Assembly (NCBI GenBank): GCA_036939975.1
Contig: JALLPB010001584.1
Location: 1 to 14,214, forward strand
DNA length: 14,214 bases
Source: Cyclostephanos tholiformis
Taxonomy: Eukaryota > Bacillariophyta > Thalassiosirophyceae > Thalassiosirales > Thalassiosiraceae
Reading direction: 5' to 3'
Part shown: positions 1 to 7,067 of the stretch, in pieces
Position numbering within the stretch: the stretch's first letter is position 1
Layout of the letters: each line of letters starts with the position of its first letter
Program-made: the position numbers and the translations under genes
Notes under the pieces: model-generated
What the model was told of the DNA's origin: nothing
Databases searched by the model: none
The model's input: only the letters and a program-made list of their open reading frames with translations

Positions 1-2
1 AA

Positions 3-200
3 AAAGAGAAGTATGAAAAGACTCTCATCGAAAACACATCAGTGTTCTGCAAAAATGGGGCATTAGTAATCCCCCAGTCACTCCAGCACCATGCCATCAG
101 TTTGTACCTCCACTACCTTCAGCACCCTGGAAACACATGGCATGTGCCGATTTGATTGGCCCATATACACACCGTGTCAGGTCTATGCTACAAAATGGGT
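3..200 (+). pseudogene. Degenerate Ty3/gypsy-type integrase fragment, cut by window start
   Basis: The frame starting at base 3 reads KNGALVIPQSLQHHAISLY and then LHYLQHPGNT up to a TGA at 153-155. This resembles the start of the H2C2 zinc-binding domain of Ty3/gypsy integrases, where LVIP-SL and YLQHPG-T are common. The frame then shifts, and the codons from 140 on read ACADLIGPYT, which resembles the start of the integrase core (DLIGP, first catalytic Asp at 149-151). The second half of the zinc finger and the spacer that normally separate these motifs are missing, so there is an internal deletion plus a frameshift. A stop follows at about 200. The assignment rests on two short motifs in the right order and is moderate only. 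Nothing further downstream continues the integrase core. Confidence 0.5.
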
Positions 201-1340
201 AATATACAGGCCTTACCTCTAGCCAAAACACAAAACACAACCACAACCACAACCACACAACAACCAACTGCATGGCACGATGCTGGGCAACATGTCCACC
301 AGGACCTCTTCTACCTCTGACCTCAGCCATCTACTGCCAGTTCTGGCACTATGCACCTCCTCTCCACATTGTAGGCGACATGGGGTATGCTCATTTTTTT
401 CTCATCTGGGGCAGTGTAAGAAGGATGCTTAAAGGTGACCCATTGAAAATAAGAGAGAGGGATGGGGCCTATGCCTTTGATGGCCGCCATTCAATGGGGG
501 GACACAACAACCAACCAGATGTTGGTATTAGTGGTGAGAGTGATGCTGGGGAGGGTGCGTGACTGTGGCAGAATGTGGGGGGGGGCTTTTCACCACTGTT
601 TTGGGGTGGCAAATAAAGTGACAAAAAATAAACAAAAATAAATACGCCTTGACCTTAGGTGGCCCCATATGACAAATACCACACAACAACCAACCTAAAG
701 CGGGATGATGGTATATGAGGGCGACCGGTGGGGAGCACTGGGGGAGCGCAATTCAATTGTTTTGGGGCATTGATCGAGTTGGAATATGTAAAAAATTAAA
801 TAATATCAATGAGTTTTAATAATTTTTTTTCTCCATCAATTTGGAGAATTAAATAAAATCCTTGGATGGTGCCCTCGACCATCCCATCGTGAAGATGGTA
901 CCGTGATGATTTTATCTAATTTGCCATGATCTTACAGCTTGTTTAAACTGAACTAATATTTAAAACAAAACTGTTTGCTATCATCTTGGAAAACTTGTAA
1001 ATATGAGCTAACCTAGGGGCATGAGAGTACATTTTTTTCATGCCCCATCAATATCACCTTGCCATCAGTTTCTGATGTGTACCCTGCCCCTTAATCAATA
1101 CCCGCCCCTCGCCCCCCCCCCAACCATGCCCCACCACTGCCATCAAGGACAATGGATCCAACGTCTTTTCATAGTTTTTTGAGTAGAGCATAGTGTCATT
1201 GATATCTCTAATAGTAATAGATATTGAGCAAATGAAACACCAATATTAAGCATATTTTCAAATTTGGCACGCTTCCCCCCCTGTAAGCAGCGAAAGCTCA
1301 TGGCAAAAAAAATCTAGTTTTTCTCAATTATTTCTCAAAA
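201..1340. other. Non-coding stretch, AT-rich and low complexity
   Basis: I see no supportable gene here. The stretch has a CAACCA-type low-complexity run (about 229-270), three scattered copies of ACAACAACCAAC (near 267, 505 and 684), short C, G and T homopolymers, and an imperfect AT-rich inverted repeat at about 847-920. The one longer open frame (272-562) has no family resemblance and starts in the low-complexity run. The sequence up to 1340 is the left flank of the DNA transposon insertion. Confidence 0.6.
847..921. repeat. Imperfect AT-rich inverted repeat with inner hairpin
   Basis: AATTAAATAAAATC at 847-860 is matched, with one mismatch, by the reverse complement of GATTTTATCTAATT near 908-921. 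A perfect 7-bp stem sits between the arms (GGATGGT 864-870, ACCATCC 878-884) around a 7-base loop. It could be a relic of a small inverted-repeat element or chance in AT-rich DNA. No function is assigned. Confidence 0.35.
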
Positions 1341-1380
1341 TACTACGAGTCGGGTAACAGCTGAAAAAAAAGGTTCCCAG

Positions 1381-1423
1381 CCACTTACCAACCACTTGCC
1401 AACCACTTCCCAACCACTTCCCA
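1381..1423 (+). repeat. Four 11-bp iterons in left TIR
   Basis: Four head-to-tail copies of CCACTTNCCAA start at 1381, 1392, 1403 and 1414. The 11-bp period is close to one helical turn, so a protein binding each copy would sit on one face of the DNA. The right TIR carries the matching array in inverted orientation, and the variable base differs between copies. These are candidate transposase or accessory-protein binding sites (inference). Confidence 0.8.
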
Positions 1424-1443
1424 GATTTTGACGTAGAAAATAG

Positions 1444-1450
1444 TATAAAG
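1444..1450 (+). promoter_or_regulatory. TATA-like box in left TIR, candidate transposase promoter
   Basis: TATAAAG lies about 273 bases before the transposase ATG at 1723. The right TIR has TATATAG at the matching place and opposite orientation, upstream of the minus-strand gene. Conservation in both arms and outward-to-inward orientation support a promoter role, but AT-rich sequence alone can produce this. Confidence 0.4.
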
Positions 1451-1722
1451 TGTCTTATCCTACATCAGGCTCTCTTCGCCACCCCTCACACCTTCCACCA
1501 TAACCAAAACTGCCCCCGCCCGAGCCGCTGTGGTTAATATCCATACATTGGCACACCATCATCCGGCAACAGTGCCCCTCACACAGCCTCCTCCCCACAA
1601 CCCCGCCAACCATCCCCCCTCTCGGAGACGCTCCCTTCCCATTGCCGGCCCCGCCACGACGTCCGATCACACACCGTCATTGTCAACGTCATTTTTCTGC
1701 CCTCAGCTTGTGCGAAGAAATA

Positions 1723-2847
1723 ATGCCCGCCCCAGGGGCTACCGATCCTGCTGACGTCCAGGAGCATTCTCGCACCAAGGCCGGGTTATCCAGACAGCTC
1801 CGTCAGCCACGATGTGAGGCAGCAGATCCGTCTTGCGGTGGGAGTGGGTATGATGTTTGGTTCTGGCGGCAGCAGCTCGAGAGAGCAGCCGCCAGCGGGA
1901 ATATTGTGGTCTCCTCCACTTATCTCTGCCGCTGGAACTCCCGACTTCATCCGTATCATCATACAGGGAACAAGTCAAGGGACCAACTCGTTGGGGTCAA
2001 TCTCATCAATGCCGTCTCTTTTCTCATGGCATGGCTGGAGACCTACATCGAGGAGCTTGCAGTCTTCATTTACAACGAGGGTGGGCCTCTCTTATCTAAG
2101 CAGACTCTCTCTAAGAGGCTGCAGGAGCTCAGGATCACCAAGAAATGAGCCTTGACAGAGGCTTACCAGGCGCAGCATGAGGACATACAGTTCTGCATAT
2201 GGTCTTTTTGGAATTGCCCGTCACCTCTCTGCATATTCCAAGTGCCTCAACGTAAGCTCATCGACATAAACAAGTTCGGGATCACCCTTGAAAGGTGCAA
2301 TCGGACAGGTGGGTGGGCCCTCAAGGTTTTCAGGGTGAGGAAGGACGGTCACTACCATCACGGTAGCAAAATCACCGTTCTCTTTGCCATCAAGCTGGGG
2401 GATCCTGCCCTACAGCTGGAGACTTGGGGAAGTGTCGAGCGGCCTCGACGATGGATTTGATGCATCCAAGGGGTAGGTACCACAACTAACATTTTTCACA
2501 ATTTCTGTGACCACATTTGCACAGAGATTGAACGGTACGGCGTGGACGGGACGGACAACCATCACATTTTTATATGGGATAACTTGGCTGCTCACCACTC
2601 CGCATACGTCCATCAGATAATAACGGGATGCGATGGTCCCCGTCGATTTAGCATTGTGGCTCGGCTGCAATACCATCCTAAGTATGGACCGATCGAGTAT
2701 AAAATTTGTGAACTGACTAACATCTTGCATGACCATAAGCAGCTGGATTGGAACATGCGGATGCTTGAGGACGGGATCTACCAGGCAGCGATGTCAATAA
2801 AAACATCTGACTCTACTTTTGCACACTGCAGCTATCAATGGGCATAG
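1723..2847 (+). pseudogene. DDE transposase of the two-gene TIR element, interrupted by two in-frame TGA
   Basis: This frame would cut and paste the surrounding element by DDE chemistry. It runs 374 codons from ATG 1723 (context AATAATGC) to TAG 2845-2847, with TGA at 2146-2148 and 2458-2460 as the only breaks. An earlier TTG is possible but unnecessary. The N-terminal third (about codons 15-140) is probably the helix-turn-helix DNA-binding part. The catalytic core follows: first Asp in KLIDINKFG (codon 181), second Asp in IFIWDNLAAHHS (codon 286), and Glu in YGPIEYKICEL (codon 325), leaving 38 residues between the last two. WDNLAxH and GPIEY are typical of Tc1/IS630-like DDE_3 transposases of diatoms, from memory. 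Both TGA fall where I would expect Arg in relatives (after TKK; after RRWI), fitting CGA to TGA. It starts 18 bases inside the left TIR and converges on the Cys-rich gene. Confidence 0.85.
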
Positions 2848-2931
2848 ATTATATGTTTAGTAATGAAATTTTTATAGCAATTACTTGAATTCAATTCATA
2901 GTACTATGCTAATATAAACGACGAGAGCAAA
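2848..2931. terminator. AT-rich intergenic tail between convergent transposon genes
   Basis: These 84 bases separate the TAG of the transposase from the TAG of the minus-strand gene. They are AT-rich, with AATATAAA-like strings and a TTGAATTCAA palindrome (2885-2894). Both transcripts must end here, so it is the likely shared 3'-end and polyadenylation region. No canonical AATAAA is seen. Confidence 0.35.
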
Positions 2932-4601
2932 CTAATTCTTAGGCTGATAAACATCAGTCTGTGCGACGCACATTGCCAAGAGTTCTTGGGAGTTCTTCTC
3001 TTTGCCGTAATCCTTGAGGGTCAAGGTAAAGGCCGGATTGCTGCATGCAAGCTTGGCATGGACAGCCCCTGACTTTGCCCCCTTCCCTGGGGATATTCCC
3101 ACACCTCCAAAGAAGTAGGCATCGCCGGCATGCTTCATCACCCACTTCTGCAGGGTCCCGACAGTGCCGATGACAGGGACATTTTCCGCTTCTGCTTCGG
3201 CTACCGGCTCTCCTGCAGGAGGACAAGTTGGCCTATTGTCGAGCTTGTTCCGATAAATACGATTGCTTGTATTGCTGTTACGGAGGAAAGAGGATTCGGT
3301 AGGGGTGTGATCGATACTCACCGCCCCGCCACCGCCCCGGCAACGTCGTTTGGCTTCCTGAGCCATTGTGAACGACATCTGCCTCGTCAATCCATCGTCG
3401 CGATGATACTTCACCATCATCCCCAAAGGAATTGCCTGCTGCAGACCCCTGCGCACATTTAGATTAGAAAACAAAACATGATCCAAATAAGCATCCATAG
3501 CCACTTGCGTCCCAATATCCTGAATGATCTCGTCATTTGAGTGACCATCGGCGTGCTGATGCTCACGGACGTTATGATTTTCAATTGTGGACAAGATGTA
3601 CCACATCCACGCCATCCGTCTCGTCTCCTCGGGTGACACGTTACTTGTTGTCCCCCCATTCTTCGACATCACTGCCTGCTCCTCCTGCCTCCTCTTCTCC
3701 CTCATCGCTCCAGCGGCAATCTTCTGCCTGAACTGCTCCTGGAAGACACACCGACAGTCACAGGAACAAATATCACACTCGAAGCCGCAGGTTCTGGGCC
3801 CACAATCAATTGGTCTCTCCCCATCAGCCGCCTTCCTCAGGCACTCGTAACAGCCATAACCGTGCTTGTGGCCATGGCAGTTGTTCAACGAGCAGTAGCA
3901 TCCATGCAAGGCCAAGACTGCTGTGAACTTACCGTCGCCCCCGTCGGCCGATGCCTTGTTTCGGAGCTCGCGGTTCTTCGTGTTTACATCGGACTGCGAT
4001 TCAACAACAATAGTTGACAGATGGAGGCAAAGGGGACATCCATCAAGGTCTTTCTTCCTATTGTTGAATGGGAAGTCATACTGACGGAGAGGTCTAGTCA
4101 GCTGCCGATCAAGGGATGGCAGTCGGACGGACTTGTTTGCCTCGGCTCGCCTTGCCTCGATATACGGCACGAGGCATTTGTCGTATGCGGTGAGGAGATT
4201 TTTCAGCGACCTCTTCAGGTCATTCATAGGAGGGGTCGGAGTACCTTCTCCTTGATTTCGACGCGACGAAGATACTGTGGCTGCCCTGACCTTCTTCTTG
4301 GCATCGACCTGCTCGTGGAGGACATGAACGTCGTGGTCCATAGCTTGGTACGATGACTGCAGGTATTCCACCCTGCATAACACTCCATCTTGATCACCTT
4401 GAAGTCATCGAACTGCCTTGATCCATGGAGCAAGTACTCCTCCGGGGGCCTCTTCACAATGTTAAGGAGCATCGTCCTCTTCTCTTCACGACCGGGTGCC
4501 TTGTGTGCTTTGCCGGAGAAGATGCCAAGAGCATGCATGTAGGTTTGGTTCTCCTTGAGAACGTCGATGATGACTTCGACTTTGCTATTTTCTGACATCA
4601 T
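2932..4601 (-). pseudogene. Cys/His-rich accessory protein of the TIR element, one frameshift, family not recognised
   Basis: The gene reads from ATG 4601 (or the adjacent ATG at 4598) down to a TAG at 2934-2932. Its first part (MSENSKVEVIIDVL...) is open to 4224 in one frame, and the rest (VEYLQSSYQAMDH... onward) is open in another. The switch lies near 4360-4400, so there is one small indel and an ancestral protein of about 550 residues. Numbering from 4383, a CPLC pair lies at 116-119 and a cluster of 12 Cys and several His at 160-212 (nucleotides 3906-3748), including GCYC, CHGHKHGYGCYEC and CDICSCDCRC. A basic, helix-prone stretch (about 213-240) follows. The C-terminal half is low in recognisable features. 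The Cys pattern suggests zinc binding. It starts just inside the right TIR and converges on the transposase, so it belongs to the element. I do not recognise the family; DNA binding or regulation of transposition is inference. Confidence 0.75.
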
Positions 4602-4770
4602 GAGCAGTGATGGAGGGGGAGAGTGTTCGATGTTGATGTGCCGAGGGCAAAAAAATGACATTGACGACGACGGTGTGTGATTGAATGTCATGGCGGGGTT
4701 GGCGATGGGGGGGAGCATCGTCGAGGGGGGGGGGGGCGGGGGGGTTGTGGAGAAGAGATGTGCGAGGGGC

Positions 4771-4772
<2 letters not shown>

Positions 4773-4821
<49 letters not shown>
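4773..4821 (+). repeat. 49-base G homopolymer between a 28-bp direct duplication
   Basis: There are 49 uninterrupted G residues on the plus strand (C on the strand of the Cys-rich gene). Both flanks carry the same 28-bp unit, starting GTTGTGGAGAAG, at 4744-4771 and 4821-4848, and a second G-rich run (G12, C, G7) lies at 4725-4744. The left TIR has only short C runs here, so the expansion is specific to the right arm. Length as assembled may be unreliable. Confidence 0.85.
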
Positions 4822-4823
<2 letters not shown>

Positions 4824-4970
4824 GTGGAGAAGAGATGTGCGAGGGGCGTTGTCGCCGGACGATGGTGTGCCGACGTATGGATGTTCACCACGGTGGCTCA
4901 GGTGGGGGCAGTTTTGGTTATGGTGGAAGGTGGGAGGGGTCGTTGAGTGAGCCTGACATAGGATAAGACA

Positions 4971-4977
4971 CTATATA
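4971..4977 (-). promoter_or_regulatory. TATA-like box in right TIR, candidate promoter of the Cys-rich gene
   Basis: On the minus strand this reads TATATAG, about 370 bases before the ATG at 4601, in the position matching TATAAAG of the left TIR. The role is inferred from the symmetry of the two arms. Confidence 0.35.
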
Positions 4978-4997
4978 CTAGTTCCTATGTCAAAATC

Positions 4998-5040
4998 CGG
5001 GAAGTGGTTGGCAAGTGGTTGGCAAGTGGTTGGGAAGTGT
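4998..5040 (-). repeat. Four 11-bp iterons in right TIR
   Basis: The matching array to 1381-1423 has repeats of TTGGNAAGTGG (reverse complement of the left unit), with units ending at about 5007, 5018, 5029 and 5040. The outermost copy ends in GT instead of GG. Keeping four copies and the 11-bp phase in both arms favours a functional binding array over random slippage. Confidence 0.8.
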
Positions 5041-5218
5041 TTGGGAACTTTTTTTTCAGCTGTTACCCAACTCGTAGTAATATTCCCTTTTTGTGCAAAC
5101 GGACAATGAAAAAACGAAGACCGCACCCATCGGCTCCTACACATTATGGTGGTGCATCGGGAATGTGCTATGTCGTAGGCTCCCGTATCTGACCTATGTA
5201 CCACAAGCACCATGATCT

Positions 5219-6201
5219 ATGAACGTCCTAAATAACTGGTCCTCAAGCTTCGCTACCTGTCGGCCGGGTGGGGGCATGTCAAATCGTTTGGATACGAGGA
5301 GAAGAGCCACAATGGAGTTGGATATAGCATTGGGGAACGCAAGTCGCAAGTATGACCATGATAACATGAGCATCGGCTCGCCAACCGTCGCAACGGCCTT
5401 GACTGCGACAATGAACTCGCCGTCAATGAGAGTTTTGGGAGGAGGAGCCAAAGCAACATCTAAGGGCATGATAGGTGGCGACAAAGCGGAAGGAAGAACA
5501 TGAGCAATCGGACCTCTCCCACGTCACGGCAGCTTGTTATGTGTGGGGCCGTTGGGCTCAACCTCGACGACGAGATCATGTGGTCAATGCGGGACATCAC
5601 AGATTCCATCCAGCAGATAGTCTCAACCGTGCAATGATTTGGACCCAAAGATAGAGACGCTGTGAGGGCAACCCTGTTGGAGGTGCGGCGCTCTGTTAGT
5701 GAGAAGGTCAGGGCAACGTTGTTGCCTAGCTGTGGTCGGGCCGATGTCACTGGTAGTTTTGATGCCAGTGATAGACGAAGATCGCCTCTCCGAGACTTCG
5801 AGATCAATGTTAATACCCAAATGCGACATGGACATGACCTTGCTAATAGATCTGCAGGTAGGCAAGGTCACGAGTCAACTTTGAGAGATGCTAGGCATAG
5901 CGCATCTCGAGACGTTAGACGTCGGAAGGAGGGGAAAACAAAGAAATGTTCAGACACGGTAATCGACAGCGGAGAGGAGGTGGCATACAGCCAAACCATC
6001 ATCAATACGCTTCAGGAGAAAGAGAATGCAGATGAATTTTCAGGCATGGCGGCTCGCGGTTGTGAGGAAGTTGTACACAAGTTGCCTATTGTCGATGGTT
6101 TTGATCCTTTCCGTCAAGTGGTGCACAAGTTGCCTGTGGTAGACATTTTTGATGGTTTCGAATTCGCAAAAATGTTTCTCTTAATGGAGCTTGAAGGCTG
6201 A
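5219..6201 (+). pseudogene. Broken paralogue of the 7068-8147 gene
   Basis: The product is similar to the downstream gene but disrupted. Codons from 5219 give NNWSSSFATCRPGGG, DIALGNAS and MSIGSPTVATALT, matching DNRSPSFVTLLPGGG, DIALGSAD and MSISSPSIVMALT of the intact copy. The frame ends at 5503. After an indel zone (about 5500-5554) a second frame gives WSMRDITDSIQQIVSTVQ, then TGA at 5635-5637, then FGPKDRDAVRATLLEVR, matching WSMRDITESVRQILTTVR and FGPDEWDAVMETLLEVR. The TGA replaces an AGA Arg codon of the intact copy. The frame then stays open to TGA 6199-6201. Weak similarity may extend back to about 5105, but the N-terminal part of the paralogue is missing; the TIR element ends at 5077 just upstream. 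The tail holds a 16-residue repeat (6070-6165). The family is not recognised. Confidence 0.65.
6070..6165 (+). repeat. Two-copy 48-bp (16-residue) coding repeat
   Basis: In the frame of the broken paralogue the sequence reads VVHKLPIVDGFDPFRQ (6070-6117), followed directly by VVHKLPVVDIFDGFEF (6118-6165). The codons differ more than the residues (for example GTTGTA versus GTGGTG, GTCGAT versus GTAGAC), which suggests the repeat was under protein-level selection before the gene broke, or in a shorter gene that still works. The intact copy at 7068-8147 has no such repeat. Confidence 0.7.
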
Positions 6202-7067
6202 GAAAATTAAACATTGTGATAACATGGATCTTGACAGCGGTGTGAGATATTAAAAGAAAGAAAGTTAATGGTGTACATCTATAATCATGTATTGATGGGT
6301 TGTTGCCTCGGGAAGTAATAATATGAAAAAACTCTTAATTTTATTCGGCCGTGTGCGGTGATTTTGTGATGTCTTTTATTATCATTTATCATTTCTCAGT
6401 GTTGAAATTGTACTTTTCTATCAACTGTTGCTGATAGTCTACAGAAAATAATGAAAACTACAACCAACTTCAGAAGGTAAAGAAACACATGGTGTGCAAT
6501 ACCTCCTCTAGAAAATAATGCTCTATTAGAAAGAGTCTGCACAACATCATCAAGGAGGAGAATGTGTCTACTAGAAGGACAAGAGAATGTGTCTACTAGA
6601 AGGACAAGACGGGAAAATAAATTGGCATCATATGGCATTGTCTACCTATGGACACTGAAAACCATCCAACCTACCCCAATGCTCTTGAGACTGACCATTG
6701 ATTTCTTAATCAGACTAGGAAGGAATTATCAAGGTTCGGTGGTGAACCGGAAAAAGAAAAAAAAGAGTTCAGCCTTTGTCTTTACTTTGCAAGAGTGGTA
6801 TTGATTCCTACATTGATCCAAAAATACATCTCGTGGCAAACGAGAGAAGTGAGAAAATCAGATTTGTATGTACTAATTATTTTCTCCGAAAACCTATTTG
6901 TTCAACATTTTGCATCTCCTGACTAAATAATACTAGTAGCAACTTCCACACCCCACACCCATCATTCTCATAATGAATTTCACATAACGCCTGCAATTTT
7001 TCATGACGAAGAAGACAAACGCCCGCAGAAGCGCCAAAATTAAGTAGCGCAGCAATTGCTCTGCCAC
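6202..7067. other. Intergenic stretch without a supportable gene
   Basis: This is AT-rich DNA between the broken paralogue and the intact copy. The only clear structure is a perfect 25-bp tandem duplication (6558-6607). A short open frame (6562-6804) spans that duplication and ends in a Lys run and no known motif, so I do not call it a gene. Promoter elements of the downstream gene should lie in the last few hundred bases, but I see no convincing box. Confidence 0.5.
6558..6607 (+). repeat. Perfect 25-bp tandem duplication
   Basis: The unit beginning GAGAATGTGTCTACTAG occupies 6558-6582 and is repeated exactly at 6583-6607. A recent slippage or duplication in intergenic DNA is the simplest reading. 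Confidence 0.85.

Larger units (their letters stand above)
1343..1705 (+). repeat. Left terminal inverted repeat of the DNA transposon
   Basis: It pairs with the reverse complement of 4642-5077. By eye the outer 250 bases are roughly 80 to 90 percent alike. From outside inwards it holds the CTACGAG tip, an A8 tract, four 11-bp iterons (1381-1423), a TATA-like box (TATAAAG, about 1444-1450), then a C-rich stretch that probably lies in the 5' untranslated region of the transposase. The inner limit is where similarity fades after TTTTTCTGCCCTC near 1705, 18 bases before the transposase ATG. Confidence 0.88.
1343..5077. mobile_element. Two-gene TIR DNA transposon, TA target site (IS630/Tc1/mariner-like superfamily)
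   Basis: The two ends are inverted copies beginning CTACGAG and ending CTCGTAG. Each is flanked by a TA dinucleotide (1341-1342 and 5078-5079), and similarity stops exactly there, which marks the boundaries and a TA target site duplication. The terminal repeats are unusually long, about 363 bp on the left and 436 bp on the right, the right being swollen by homopolymer expansion and a small duplication. Between them lie a plus-strand DDE transposase and a minus-strand Cys/His-rich protein, convergent and 84 bp apart. The element fills 3.7 kb with little unassigned sequence. Both genes are now broken (two TGA; one frameshift), so this copy is probably not autonomous. Superfamily assignment rests on the TA duplication and the D...DN...PIE signature of the transposase. 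Confidence 0.9.
4642..5077 (-). repeat. Right terminal inverted repeat of the DNA transposon
   Basis: This is the inverted copy of 1343-1705, read on the minus strand from 5077. It has the same order of tip, A8 tract, iterons, TATA-like box and C-rich leader, ending at the TTTTTTGCCCTC similarity near 4642. It is about 70 bases longer because of a G49 tract (4773-4821) and a 28-bp duplicated unit (4744-4771 and 4821-4848). It probably contains the promoter and 5' untranslated region of the Cys-rich gene. Confidence 0.88.

Noticed and set aside
272..562. Open frame of 96 codons in the left flank
   Set aside because: It begins in a low-complexity run, has no motif or family resemblance, and its length is ordinary for non-coding DNA.
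265..695. Three copies of ACAACAACCAAC as a spaced repeat array or CRISPR-like array
   Set aside because: Spacing is irregular and the copies are short and low in complexity, so chance is enough.
1455..1767. Several short frames on both strands inside the left TIR
   Set aside because: They are shadows of the C-rich TIR; the real transposase frame starts at ATG 1723.
3130..4356. Plus-strand frames opposite the Cys-rich gene
   Set aside because: They are antisense shadows of a much longer minus-strand frame.
4359..4383. A 25-base GT...AG intron as the cause of the frame change in the Cys-rich gene
   Set aside because: Removing these bases gives a third frame, not the downstream frame in use; a simple indel is the better explanation.
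4677..4966. Three overlapping plus-strand frames rich in poly-Gly and a minus-strand poly-Pro frame
   Set aside because: They exist only because the G49 tract encodes Gly or Pro in every frame; they lie inside the TIR.
6562..6804. Open frame of 80 codons after the 25-bp duplication
   Set aside because: It starts within the duplication, has no recognisable domain and ends with a Lys run from an A-rich stretch.
7003..7047. Short ATG frame (MTKKTNARRSAKIK) just before the 7068 gene as an upstream exon or uORF
   Set aside because: It is in a different frame and only 14 codons; no splice site pair convincingly joins it to the gene.
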